Shown piece after piece: positions 49,351 through 59,596 of a stretch of 64,000 nt of DNA (the first letter of the stretch is position 1; every line of letters starts with the position of its first letter). The translations under genes and the position numbers were made by a program. The notes under the pieces were generated by a model. That model was not told the origin of the DNA and did not search any database. It saw only the letters and a program-made list of their open reading frames with translations. Origin of the DNA: Lachnospiraceae bacterium (GTDB lineage Bacteria; Bacillota; Clostridia; Lachnospirales; Lachnospiraceae); NCBI GenBank assembly GCA_024681795.1, contig JAILAD010000051.1:1-64000 (forward strand), given 5' to 3'.

Positions 49351-50004
49351 ATGAAAAATTATGAGAGCAGCTTACGAAATGACAAAGTGAGCCTGAAATT
49401 CAGAAAAAGTGCCCGGGACCTGTATTCGGCAGGCATCGGAATTATGGGGTACGCTGTCTGGGGTGTGCTGAGTGTATTACTGCAATATTATTTTGATTCG
49501 AACAATATGCTGGATGCTTTAAAGGCATCCGTAAAATCGTTCATATCGAATATTAAAATGATAGACGGTACCGCAACCAAAGTAGTGTTTGCCATTGTGG
49601 TAATTTTAATTGTACTTTTTATTCTGTCTCTTATTCTCGGTGTGACGATGCTGGAGGTATATATCGGTTATACGGCCTGCAGGGAATGCCTAGGGAAAAA
49701 GCGTGGTGTTGTATATATCATTCTGGCATTTTTTCTGGTCCTCATTAATCTGTTTGCCGCCGTCAGCAATGCTTATGCTATCAGCAGCATGATAAGGGGC
49801 AACGATTTTTATATCGACAAATATTTTGATACGGACGGAATCTTTGAATTTTTAACCAGATTGTTTAACATTTCTTTGAAGGATTTCGCATCCCTGTTAC
49901 TTTCCTTAACCAATGCAGTGATCGGAATCGAATTAATTGTAAATGCATTCAAAGTAAAGGCACTTCGGAAAAAAATGGCAGGAGGTGGTATCAGTGAACA
50001 CTGA
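49351..50004 (+). CDS. Multi-pass membrane protein, first gene of the TIR cassette
   Basis: About four TMs; RBS aaggag; overlaps the next CDS. Confidence 0.75.
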   Translation: MKNYESSLRNDKVSLKFRKSARDLYSAGIGIMGYAVWGVLSVLLQYYFDSNNMLDALKASVKSFISNIKMIDGTATKVVFAIVVILIVLFILSLILGVTMLEVYIGYTACRECLGKKRGVVYIILAFFLVLINLFAAVSNAYAISSMIRGNDFYIDKYFDTDGIFEFLTRLFNISLKDFASLLLSLTNAVIGIELIVNAFKVKALRKKMAGGGISEH

Positions 50005-51163
50005 TTTTCATTATTATGCGACTTACTGCACTGCCGTTCTGGCCGGCTATTCCCACGAAGAAGCCTGCGAAATATGCTACAGTGCCCAGTTTGTGGATTT
50101 TTGCTCAAAGACTTTTTTATCCAGCATTAAGGGCCCGTTATCGGCGGCTACATCTCAGCTTGCGGTGGAACTGGTGGAGCAGAAGACGGACATCCTGGGG
50201 CTTCAGGATATTACCAGAATCTGGTCGTCCTTCCATTTCCTGCCGTATGATTTACATGCGAAGAAAAAACACTGTTCGAGAATTTATCTGAACAAATACC
50301 GGTTAATCTGCAATTCAAACGGAAAGCTGGTTGCAGATACCGTGAATCTGGCAAAAAACAAAACGCTCCAGGCAGTCGGAATTGCGATGCATGTGACAGC
50401 AGATACCTGGGCGCATAAGTATTTTGCGGGAACCCCTTCGATGGTAATCAACAATACGGACCGGTTTTTCTATGAGGTCCTTCCGGAAGGAGATTCCTAT
50501 TCCGTCAGACAGCTGAAATTTTCCCATAACCCCGGTGCAAAGGATGATCCGGAAAACGGAGTCTATGTCAATTCCCTTTACCAGACCAGTGAAAACACGG
50601 TTATGAATTTAGGACACGGAAGAGCGGGACATCTTCCGGATTACAGTTTTATCCGCTATAAATATCTGCCGGCATGGGCTGATTATGAGGAGGTTTTAAA
50701 GGATAATCCGTCGGATTATCTGCATGCCTTCGCCCAGCTGGTTTACGCAATGCGTTATATCCGGGGAGAGGTTGAAAATTTTGAATTAAATACCTATGCA
50801 TGGGATATCATCGAACCTTACCGCGGGGAAATCGAAACAATACTGGAAAAACGGCAGACGGACGATGCTGCCGACTGGAAGGCGCTCGGGGAGAAAATAT
50901 CGGGCAAAACCATACCCGATTTTGACATTGACCGGTATAAAGAGGAGTATAAAACAGCGTCAAAAGAAGAAAAGAACAATACCTTTCTCGGAAAATTTAT
51001 TCTGGGCGCGCTTGCGCAAAAAAGCATGGTTACGGGTAAAATCTACAAATCCGGTAATCCGATTGCGGGTGTTTCCGTTGATTATAAGAAAAACGGATTT
51101 GCCGGAATTAAGGATTATATGAAGCTGATAGAATATGCGAACGGAGGAAAAGACGATGAGTAA
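49994..51163 (+). CDS. DUF6765-like putative metal-dependent hydrolase (zinc phospholipase C-like)
   Basis: N-terminal MNTDFHYYATYCTAVLAGYSHEEA and AQFVDF, later HVTADTWAHKYFAG His/Asp motifs; GTG 49994 favoured over 49985. Confidence 0.72.
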   Translation: MNTDFHYYATYCTAVLAGYSHEEACEICYSAQFVDFCSKTFLSSIKGPLSAATSQLAVELVEQKTDILGLQDITRIWSSFHFLPYDLHAKKKHCSRIYLNKYRLICNSNGKLVADTVNLAKNKTLQAVGIAMHVTADTWAHKYFAGTPSMVINNTDRFFYEVLPEGDSYSVRQLKFSHNPGAKDDPENGVYVNSLYQTSENTVMNLGHGRAGHLPDYSFIRYKYLPAWADYEEVLKDNPSDYLHAFAQLVYAMRYIRGEVENFELNTYAWDIIEPYRGEIETILEKRQTDDAADWKALGEKISGKTIPDFDIDRYKEEYKTASKEEKNNTFLGKFILGALAQKSMVTGKIYKSGNPIAGVSVDYKKNGFAGIKDYMKLIEYANGGKDDE

Positions 51164-51698
51164 GGGAAAACGTGTCGCTTCGTTTCTGAGCGGTATTATC
51201 ACAATTCTTTTAAGCTTTTTGATGTTCTATTTTCCAAAACTCGGAATGATGATTATCGTGTTCATTATTTCCTTTACCCTTTTGGGATACGGAACCAGAC
51301 TTTTGACACATTATTCCACACTTTCCAGGCATATGGTCGGCGGCAAGGTTATTTTGTACATCGGCATGGTGATTTTTAATCTCGGAATTCTTACATTAAC
51401 CGCAGCCAGTGTCGGAAAACTGCCGGTTTTCATTTACCTGTTTGTTTTATTTATATTTACCGGTGCTTTGGACATTATGAAAGCATTTGAAGAAAAGAAG
51501 AACAAAGCACGGTTCTGGTTCTGGCGTCTGCTTTTCGGACTGTTTGCGGTGATGCTCGGAATCCTTTCGGTAGTCAGCTGCTTTGTATTAAAATCATCGG
51601 AAGGACTGAACTTTCTTTTCTGTACCGTTCTTTTTTATTCCGGATTTGTCAGAATTATCAAAGCATTCCGTAAGACTGCGATTGTTTATATTCAGTAA
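51156..51698 (+). CDS. HdeD/DUF308-like membrane protein
   Basis: Repeated paired TM segments; ATG 51156 overlaps the upstream stop. Confidence 0.72.
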   Translation: MSKGKRVASFLSGIITILLSFLMFYFPKLGMMIIVFIISFTLLGYGTRLLTHYSTLSRHMVGGKVILYIGMVIFNLGILTLTAASVGKLPVFIYLFVLFIFTGALDIMKAFEEKKNKARFWFWRLLFGLFAVMLGILSVVSCFVLKSSEGLNFLFCTVLFYSGFVRIIKAFRKTAIVYIQ

Positions 51699-51721
51699 AA
51701 GAAACATGAGGAGAGAATAGC

Positions 51722-54142
51722 GTGTCCGATCAGGTCAGATATGATGCCTTTATCAGTTACAGACACTGTAGCCCCGATAAAGAAATCGCCGAAAATTTGC
51801 ATAAGGCCCTGGAGAATTTCCGCCTGCCCCATGCTCTTTCGAAGAAAGTCGGAAAGAGAAAACTGGAACGGGTTTTTCGTGATGAAGCGGAACTCGCGGT
51901 AAGTGCCGAGCTTTCCGAAGAAATCGAAAAAGCACTTCTTTCCTCCGAGTACTTAATCGTAGTCTGTACTCCGAGGCTTCAGGAATCCGAGTGGTGCATG
52001 AAGGAAATCGATACCTTTTTAAAAATTTCCGACCGGAATCACATCCTGTTAGTCCTGGGAGAAGGAGAACCGGAAGAATCATTTCCTGAAATATTAACTT
52101 ACGAGGATGTGGAGAAAATAACCGGGGACGGGCAGATTTTTACCGTTCGCGAAAAGAGGGAACCTCTTGCGGGAGACTGCAGGGGAGAGACAAAAAAGAA
52201 ACGGAAAGAGGCGTTTAAGAATACCGTACTGCGTCTTTGTGCAACCATGTTCGGTGTTCGCTTCGATGATTTAAAACAGCGTCAGAAAGAGCGGAAAATG
52301 CGGACAAATGCTGTTGTTTCCGGTCTGATTTTTCTTGTTGTATTCTGTACTGCGGCACAGAATACTTATTTCTTAATTCAAACCCATAACCAGAATATAA
52401 TAATCATGGATAAACTTGCAACGATTACGGCCAGTTCTTCTCAGGAACTTTTGAACGACGGACGGAGAATGGATGCCATGTATGCCGCAAGAAGCGTACT
52501 TCCGGATACGGACAAAGAAGGATATAACGAGGATGCTTACAGGGTTCTTCAGGATGCAATGAATCTGTATATGTCCCCGAGTATTTATGCTCCGGAAAAA
52601 ACAATTCCGATTTATCCGGATACGGGAAAACTGAATGCGGATGCAAGTCTTTTACTTTGTCACGACAATTCCTGTTTTTACAGTGTGACAGAAGTGAAGA
52701 CGGGAGATGAAATCTGCAATTTTGAAGCGGATGAAACGACGGTAGTTGAGTTCAGCGGGAAAAATGGAATTCTGAAGTATGACGGTAACGAATTGATTTA
52801 TTTGAATCCGTATACGGGGGAGGAAAAAGAAATTGTGGTTCTGAAACTCGATCCCGAAAAAGCTTCGTATCAGATTTGTTCCGTTCCGGACGGCAGTATC
52901 TCCGAGGTTGTATTAAATGATGCCGTATATGCGGTTTCAGACGGGGAAATACTTTATAAACTGAATAAAGAATTACTGAAGATAGGAAAAGATGAATATA
53001 TCAGCAATCTCTCTTTTTCGGAAGACGGATTATACGGTGTCATCGGTATTTTGGAAAAAGATGTTTATACCCACGTAAGAATGATTGCGTTTGAAACCGT
53101 AAGCGGAAAGATTCTGGCAAGGTTTGACGATGACTGTGAAAATGAAGAGATTTTATCGGACGTTGTTCCCGGTGAGAAAGGATTCTTTTATCTGATAACA
53201 ACGGATGATAATTTATCGATTATCCGGTTTTTTGATTATAAAAAAAATAAAATAACCGGGGAGTATAAACTTACGGGCGAATATTATTGCAATATGTCCT
53301 GGATTGGCGACGTAATCGGTGTCTATTCTTCGGAACAGATTGCATTATTTGATTCGAACCTGAATTTACTTGCGCAGCGCGGAAATACAGGTTTTCCGGT
53401 CGGAGTTCTTGAGTATGAGGGTACGCTTGCATATATATTACCGGACGGAAAAATGTATTTCTGGGATAAGGAATATCAGTCATTCTGGTCAAAAAACGTT
53501 TTTCCTCAGAATGTAACCTTTCCGAATTATCTGGATTCAGTGGAATTCAGGAACGATGAATTCTTTGTTTTCCGTGAAGGAAAAGATTATGTCACGGAAT
53601 ATAAACCGTCCCGTACGGAATGCCTGACACCCGCTCAGGAAGCCGAGTTTGACCTTAAGTATTATGATAATCCGTGGCTTGATGAATTCGCGGATGAAAT
53701 TGCACGGACGGAGAATTTTGAGATTGCATCCAGTGCCGTTTCCAGTGACAAAAAATATGCGGTTGTCCAGTCAAAGGATTATCAATTATGGATTTATGAC
53801 GTTGAAACAAAACAACAGGTCCGGAAACTGTATGCGGAAGAGGGAGCTGTTCTCAATTTCTTTTACTGCCAGAAGGCAGACTGCTACCTGATTGAGTTCG
53901 GCGGAATAACGAATTACGGTGTCGGTATTTTTGACAATGAATTTCATTATAATGCATATATTCCGCAGTCCTATATCTCGGGTACCGTAGCAGGAACGGA
54001 CGATCCCGTAATCGCTCTTTCTGATTATCAGGATTATATGATTACCCCGCTAAGTTATGAAGACGTAATAAAAAGGGCGGACGAGGAACTGGCCGGATAC
54101 ACTCCGGATGTAAAGTTTTTGGAGAAGTACGGTCTGAATTAA
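51722..54142 (+). CDS. TIR domain - TM - large beta-propeller-like C-terminal domain (GTG start)
   Basis: RYDAFISYRHCSPDKEIAENLHKALENF, SSEYLIVVCTPRLQESEWCMKEIDTFL; TM VSGLIFLVVFCTAAQNTYFLI; about 550 aa of WD/propeller-like beta sequence. Confidence 0.88.
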   Translation: MSDQVRYDAFISYRHCSPDKEIAENLHKALENFRLPHALSKKVGKRKLERVFRDEAELAVSAELSEEIEKALLSSEYLIVVCTPRLQESEWCMKEIDTFLKISDRNHILLVLGEGEPEESFPEILTYEDVEKITGDGQIFTVREKREPLAGDCRGETKKKRKEAFKNTVLRLCATMFGVRFDDLKQRQKERKMRTNAVVSGLIFLVVFCTAAQNTYFLIQTHNQNIIIMDKLATITASSSQELLNDGRRMDAMYAARSVLPDTDKEGYNEDAYRVLQDAMNLYMSPSIYAPEKTIPIYPDTGKLNADASLLLCHDNSCFYSVTEVKTGDEICNFEADETTVVEFSGKNGILKYDGNELIYLNPYTGEEKEIVVLKLDPEKASYQICSVPDGSISEVVLNDAVYAVSDGEILYKLNKELLKIGKDEYISNLSFSEDGLYGVIGILEKDVYTHVRMIAFETVSGKILARFDDDCENEEILSDVVPGEKGFFYLITTDDNLSIIRFFDYKKNKITGEYKLTGEYYCNMSWIGDVIGVYSSEQIALFDSNLNLLAQRGNTGFPVGVLEYEGTLAYILPDGKMYFWDKEYQSFWSKNVFPQNVTFPNYLDSVEFRNDEFFVFREGKDYVTEYKPSRTECLTPAQEAEFDLKYYDNPWLDEFADEIARTENFEIASSAVSSDKKYAVVQSKDYQLWIYDVETKQQVRKLYAEEGAVLNFFYCQKADCYLIEFGGITNYGVGIFDNEFHYNAYIPQSYISGTVAGTDDPVIALSDYQDYMITPLSYEDVIKRADEELAGYTPDVKFLEKYGLN

Positions 54143-54158
54143 TGCATGGAAACCTGAA

Positions 54159-54263
54159 CGATTTTGCACGATTTTACATACGAAATGACTGACTTTGGCA
54201 GATTTTACTAAAAAAATTAATTTTATTTGTGGAGAATTTTGGTTGATTTTGACTGAGTTTGAC
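54159..54263. promoter_or_regulatory. Three pairs of 10-bp direct repeats, consensus about YGAYTTTRAC, upstream of fruK
   Basis: CGATTTTGCA-CGATTTTACA (54159-54178); TGACTTTGGC-AGATTTTACT (54190-54209); TGATTTTGAC-TGAGTTTGAC (54244-54263); TATAAT at 54269-54274. Confidence 0.75.
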
Positions 54264-54348
54264 CGTATTATAATTCTTGTAGGGAGTAATACGATTGAAT
54301 TCGGTCTTTTTTATTGAATCGGTCATGAACATGCAAAGGAGGGGCAAT

Positions 54349-55257
54349 ATGATTTATACTGTAACCTTCAACCCGTCTTTAGACTATATCGTAACTGTTG
54401 ATGATTTCAAACTCGGTCTTACAAATCGGACTACGTCCGAGTTAATGCTTCCCGGCGGGAAGGGCATTAATGTTTCCATTGTATTATCCAATCTGGGAAT
54501 CGAGAATACGGCGCTTTATTTTGCGGCAGGTTTTGTCGGAAGAGAGATTACCGCAAAGGTTAAGGAAAGCGGGATTCTGGCGGATGCAATAGAAATCGGG
54601 GAAGGGTGCTCGAGAATCAATCTGAAATTAAAGAGCATCGACGGAACCGAAATCAACGGTATGGGACCGGAAATCAGTCCGGAAAAACTGGAAGTTCTCA
54701 TGACAAAACTGGATGCATTGAAAGAAGGAGATACGCTCTGCCTTGCAGGAAGCATTCCGTCCAGTATGCCGGGCACGATTTATTCGGATATCTGCAAAAA
54801 GCTTGACGGAAGAGGAATCCGGATTGTGGTGGATGCAACAAGGGATCTTCTGGTAAATGTTCTTGAGTATCATCCGTTTTTGATTAAACCGAATAACCAT
54901 GAACTCGGCGAGATTTTCGGTGCGGAATTAAAAACAAGAGAAAGCGTTGTACCGTATGCAAAGAAACTGCAGGAGATGGGAGCACAGAACGTATTAATCT
55001 CCATGGCAGGCGAAGGCGGAGTACTGGCAGCGGCGGACGGAGGTATCTATATGTCCGAGGCACCGAAAGGAAAACTTGTAAACGGCGTCGGCGCGGGAGA
55101 CTCCATGGTGGCCGGATTTTTATACGGATTCCTGGAAAAAGGAGAGTATGAATACGCTTTTAAGATGGGACTTTCGACAGGTTCTGCAAGTGCGTTTTCG
55201 GAATATCTGGCAACAAAGGAAGAAGTGGAAGCGGTTTATCGGAGTTTAGGCCACTGA
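54349..55257 (+). CDS. fruK: 1-phosphofructokinase
   Basis: MIYTVTFNPSLDYIVTVDDF, LPGGKGINVS, VNGVGAGDSMVAGFLYG PfkB motifs. Confidence 0.95.
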   Translation: MIYTVTFNPSLDYIVTVDDFKLGLTNRTTSELMLPGGKGINVSIVLSNLGIENTALYFAAGFVGREITAKVKESGILADAIEIGEGCSRINLKLKSIDGTEINGMGPEISPEKLEVLMTKLDALKEGDTLCLAGSIPSSMPGTIYSDICKKLDGRGIRIVVDATRDLLVNVLEYHPFLIKPNNHELGEIFGAELKTRESVVPYAKKLQEMGAQNVLISMAGEGGVLAAADGGIYMSEAPKGKLVNGVGAGDSMVAGFLYGFLEKGEYEYAFKMGLSTGSASAFSEYLATKEEVEAVYRSLGH

Positions 55258-55350
55258 TCGGGCGGCAGACATTGTGACAAAAAAGAAACAAAAGGAAACA
55301 GAAAAAAAGCGAAACAGAACAAAAAGCAAAAAAGAAAAGGAGGAGAGAGT

Positions 55351-57408
55351 ATGAGAATTACGGAACTTCTGGATAAGCGGAGCGTTGATCTGAATGCGGC
55401 GCCGAAATCCAAAAAGGAAGCCATGGACATGGCGGTAGAACTCATGGCGGCAAGCGGAAAAGTTCAGGATAAGGAAGCTTACCGGGCACTTGTTTACGCA
55501 AGAGAAGAAGAAAGCACGACAGGTGTCGGAGAAGGAATTGCAATTCCTCACGGAAAAGGTGACTGCATCGATAAGCCCGGACTTGCGGCAATGATTATTA
55601 AGGACGGTGTGGATTACGAAGCACTCGATGACGAACCTGTCAATATCCTTTTCTTAATTGCGGCACCCGATACCAAGGACAATGTTCATCTGGATGTGAT
55701 GAGTAAATTATCCATGATGCTGATGGATGAGGATTTTCGAAACAACCTGATCAATGCAAAAGACGTGGATGAATTCCTCGCAGTCATTGACAAGGCGGAC
55801 GAAGAAAAGAAGAGCGTGGATGAAGGTCTTGCAGATGTGGTAATTGATGCAGGAAGCAGGTATCTGGTAGCGGTAACAAGCTGTCCGACCGGTATTGCAC
55901 ACACCTATATGGCAGCAGAAGGACTGGAGAAGGCAGCATCCAAAGCGGGAATCCCGATTAAAATCGAAACCAGAGGATCTTCGGGTGCAAAGAATACACT
56001 GACCGCGGATGATATTAAAGATGCACTTTGCGTAATCGTAACCGCTGATGCGAAAGTTCCGATGGAACGTTTTGCGGGAAAGAAAGTCATTCAGCGAAAG
56101 GTTGCAGACGGAATCAATAAGGCCGACGAACTCATTTCCCTTGCATTGTCGGGAAATGCGCCCGTATTTAACGGCGGCGGAGCCGAGGAAGCAGGCGAGA
56201 GCAAGTCTTCCGAAAAGAGCGGCGTAGGACATAAAGTTTATACCTGGCTGATGAGCGGTGTATCCCATATGCTTCCGTTCGTTATCGGCGGCGGTATTTT
56301 AGTGGCACTTGCATTCCTTGTTGATACGATTGCCGGATACGGTGCAACCGGCGGCGGAGATTTCGGCAGCATCACACCGCTTGCGGCATTCCTGAAATAT
56401 GTCGGCGGACTGGCAATGGGTCTGATGGTTCCGGTTCTCGCAGGTTATATCGCATATGCAATTGCAGACCGTCCCGGTCTTGCGGTTGGTTTTGTAGGAG
56501 GTATTCTTGCCGCAAACGGAAATGCAATTCTTTCCAACTTCGGTTTTGCATCCGGAACGTTAATGGACGGAAAGGCAGTCGGCGGTTTCGGACAGTTTTT
56601 GATGAAATTTGCATTCCAGCAGCCTGACGGCGGTAATACCGTATCCGGTTTCTTAGGCGGTATTGCAGCAGGTTTCCTTGCAGGATTTCTGGTACTCGGT
56701 CTTCAGAAGATCGGGGAAAAATTACCGGCTGCACTTGACGGTTTAAAGCCTACCCTGATTTACCCGCTTGTCGGTATTTTCTGTGAAGGCGTGATTATGT
56801 GCTTCGTTTTAAATCCCGTAATCGGACTGATTAATACCGGTCTTGCAAATGCACTTACCGCTATCGGAAGCGCAAACATGGTTTGGCTGATGGGACTGAT
56901 TCTGGGTGCCATGATGGCAATTGATATGGGCGGTCCGATCAACAAAGCCGCTTATGTATTCGGTACCGGTATGCTGGCGCAGGCAGCACTTTCCACCGAT
57001 CCGGCATTCCAGCAGATGGCATACATTGCAATGGCAGCAGTTATGGTCGGCGGTATGGTTCCTCCTATCGGAATTGCACTTGCATGCTTCATTTTCCCGA
57101 AGAAGTTTACGAAGGCAGAAAGAGGTTCCGCGGTATCCAACCTGGTTATGGGTGCATCCTTCATTACGGAAGGTGCGATTCCCTTTGCAGCGGCAGATCC
57201 GCTTCATGTAATTCCCTGCACTATGGTAGGCGCAGGTGTGGCAGGACTTCTTGCAGCACTCTTTAAGTGTACTTTGATGGCTCCTCACGGCGGTGTATTC
57301 GTTTTTGCAACCGTAGGTCACCCGCTTCTTTATGTAGTAGCATGGTTAATCGGAAGTGCCGTAACCTGCTTCTTACTTGGAATTTTGAAGAAACCGGCTG
57401 AAAATTAA
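55351..57408 (+). CDS. fruA: PTS fructose transporter IIABC
   Basis: IIA His region IAIPHGKGD, IIB VTSCPTGIAHTYMAAE, IIC multi-TM DMGGPINKAAYVFG. Confidence 0.97.
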   Translation: MRITELLDKRSVDLNAAPKSKKEAMDMAVELMAASGKVQDKEAYRALVYAREEESTTGVGEGIAIPHGKGDCIDKPGLAAMIIKDGVDYEALDDEPVNILFLIAAPDTKDNVHLDVMSKLSMMLMDEDFRNNLINAKDVDEFLAVIDKADEEKKSVDEGLADVVIDAGSRYLVAVTSCPTGIAHTYMAAEGLEKAASKAGIPIKIETRGSSGAKNTLTADDIKDALCVIVTADAKVPMERFAGKKVIQRKVADGINKADELISLALSGNAPVFNGGGAEEAGESKSSEKSGVGHKVYTWLMSGVSHMLPFVIGGGILVALAFLVDTIAGYGATGGGDFGSITPLAAFLKYVGGLAMGLMVPVLAGYIAYAIADRPGLAVGFVGGILAANGNAILSNFGFASGTLMDGKAVGGFGQFLMKFAFQQPDGGNTVSGFLGGIAAGFLAGFLVLGLQKIGEKLPAALDGLKPTLIYPLVGIFCEGVIMCFVLNPVIGLINTGLANALTAIGSANMVWLMGLILGAMMAIDMGGPINKAAYVFGTGMLAQAALSTDPAFQQMAYIAMAAVMVGGMVPPIGIALACFIFPKKFTKAERGSAVSNLVMGASFITEGAIPFAAADPLHVIPCTMVGAGVAGLLAALFKCTLMAPHGGVFVFATVGHPLLYVVAWLIGSAVTCFLLGILKKPAEN

Positions 57409-57496
57409 GACATCAAAACCGGGAAAAACGGAAAGTAAAAACACAATATAAAATAAAATATAAAGGTAAACAAAAAATTTAAGGAGGGTTTTTATT

Positions 57497-57754
57497 ATGG
57501 CAAGTTTTGATTATGTAATTAAGGATGTACACGGAATTCATGCTCGTCCCGCAACGGAGCTGTTCAAACTGATCAAAGGAAGAGACTGTGTTGTTAAAGT
57601 AGCAAAGGGCGATAAGGAAGTTCCGTTTAAGGGCGTTATGGGAATTATGTCTTTAGGTGCAAAGCAGGGCGACTCAGTCAAATTTTCCTTTGAGGGTGCA
57701 GAGGCTGATGCGCTGATGGCAGAAGTAAAAGCATTTATGGAAGCCAATCTGTAA
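57497..57754 (+). CDS. ptsH: Phosphocarrier protein HPr
   Basis: GIHARPATELFK phospho-His motif, MGIMSLGAKQGD regulatory Ser region. Confidence 0.98.
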   Translation: MASFDYVIKDVHGIHARPATELFKLIKGRDCVVKVAKGDKEVPFKGVMGIMSLGAKQGDSVKFSFEGAEADALMAEVKAFMEANL

Positions 57755-57828
57755 ACGGATCTGCAGGCAAGATTTGTTTCAGAGAGATACAGGTAACCCG
57801 TATGATTTGAATGATGAAGGAGAAGCAT

Positions 57829-59490
57829 ATGGTAGTTTATAGCGGAAAATCCGTATTCGGCGGGATTGCAATCGGAAAAATCTGCGTGTATGCCAAAGAA
57901 GATTCCCAGGTAAAACGTGAGAGAATCGAAGCCCCCGAAGCGGAAATCAAAAGATATCATGAGGCGAAAGACGTTGCAATTGAGCAGCTCGGTGTTCTTT
58001 ATGAAAAAGCCCTGAAGGAAGTCGGAGAAGACGGTGCAGGTGTTTTTGAAGCACACCAGATGATGCTGGATGACGGCGATTATATCGACAGCGTGGAAAA
58101 TATTATCCGTACACAGTCCGTGAATGCGGAATATGCGGTTGCTCAGACCGGAGACCAGATGGCACAGATGTTCCTCGACATGGAGGACGAATATTTCCGG
58201 GGCCGTGCGGCAGATGTACATGACATTTCGGAACGGTTGATCAGCGTGTTGTGCGGAAAGGGAAGCGGCGGAATTCAGACGGATGAGCAGGTAATTATCG
58301 TAGCGGACGATCTGGCACCTTCCGAAACCGTGCAAATGGACAAGGATAAAATTTTATCCTTCGTAACCGTACACGGCTCGGCAAATTCCCATACTTCGAT
58401 TCTTGCGAAAACCATGAACATTCCGGCCATGATCGGATGTGACATTCCTCTTGATGATACCGTAAACGGAAAGATGGCGGTTGTGGACGGTTTTGAGGGA
58501 AAGGTTTATATCGAACCCGATGAAGAAACCATGGCCGCAAAGAAGAAACTCTATGAGGAAGAGCAGGAAAAGAAAGCTCTTCTGGAACAGTTAAAGGGCA
58601 AGGACAATGTGACGCTTGACGGACAGCATATCAACCTTTATGCCAATATCGGAAATACCAAGGATCTGGGACTTGTTCTGAAAAATGACGCCGGCGGAAT
58701 CGGACTGTTCCGTTCGGAATTTATTTACCTCGGTTCTCAGGATTATCCGACGGAAGAAGAGCAGTTTGAGATTTATAAAACGGTTGCACAGACGATGGCC
58801 GGAAAGAAGGTTATCATCCGTACCCTGGACATCGGTGCGGATAAACAGGCCGACTATTTTGCACTTCCGAAAGAAGAAAATCCGGCAATGGGACTTCGTG
58901 CAATCCGCATCTGTTTAACCAGACCGGAAGTCTTTAAGACACAGCTTCGTGCAATTCTTCGTGCGAGTGCATTCGGAAAAATCGCAATCATGTTCCCGAT
59001 GATTATTTCGCTGGAAGAAGTGAAAGAGATTAAGGGAATCGTAAACGAAGTAAAAGCGGAACTGGATGATGCCGGAATTTCTTACGATAAAAATATCGAA
59101 CTCGGCATTATGATAGAAACACCGGCAGCCGTTATGGTTGCGGACGAACTGGCAGAGGAGGTTGATTTCTTCTCCGTCGGAACGAACGATCTGACGCAGT
59201 ATACACTTGCAATCGACCGGCAGAATGATTCACTTGAAAAATTCTACAATTCACATCATCCTGCAATTTTAAAAATGCTTAAGATGATTGTGGATGCGGC
59301 GCACAGACACGGCGCATGGGCCGGAATCTGCGGAGAACTCGGAGCGGATCTGACTCTTACCAAAGATTTTCTGGCAATGGGCTTCGATGAATTATCCGTA
59401 TCGCCCGGACGTATTCTTCCTCTTCGGAAGATTGTTCTGGAAACCGATGTTTCGGAGTATAAGAAGAGCCTGAATGAAGCAAATCCCTGA
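57829..59490 (+). CDS. ptsI: PTS enzyme I
   Basis: GSANSHTSILAKTMNIPAMIG active-site His, FFSVGTNDLTQYTLAIDRQN; ATG 57829 preferred. Confidence 0.97.
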   Translation: MVVYSGKSVFGGIAIGKICVYAKEDSQVKRERIEAPEAEIKRYHEAKDVAIEQLGVLYEKALKEVGEDGAGVFEAHQMMLDDGDYIDSVENIIRTQSVNAEYAVAQTGDQMAQMFLDMEDEYFRGRAADVHDISERLISVLCGKGSGGIQTDEQVIIVADDLAPSETVQMDKDKILSFVTVHGSANSHTSILAKTMNIPAMIGCDIPLDDTVNGKMAVVDGFEGKVYIEPDEETMAAKKKLYEEEQEKKALLEQLKGKDNVTLDGQHINLYANIGNTKDLGLVLKNDAGGIGLFRSEFIYLGSQDYPTEEEQFEIYKTVAQTMAGKKVIIRTLDIGADKQADYFALPKEENPAMGLRAIRICLTRPEVFKTQLRAILRASAFGKIAIMFPMIISLEEVKEIKGIVNEVKAELDDAGISYDKNIELGIMIETPAAVMVADELAEEVDFFSVGTNDLTQYTLAIDRQNDSLEKFYNSHHPAILKMLKMIVDAAHRHGAWAGICGELGADLTLTKDFLAMGFDELSVSPGRILPLRKIVLETDVSEYKKSLNEANP

Positions 59491-59596
59491 TGAATCAAAC
59501 CGTTCGGGGAGTTGTGCGAAAGCCTAGGGAATCATCCGTGATTCGGTTAAGCAAGGGTTTGAAAGTATTGATTTATGGCTAAAAGGAGCTGGTCAT

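Noticed and set aside
51722-54142. Classic Thoeris system
   Set aside because: No ThsA-type (SIR2 or SLOG/TM) partner is visible; layout differs.
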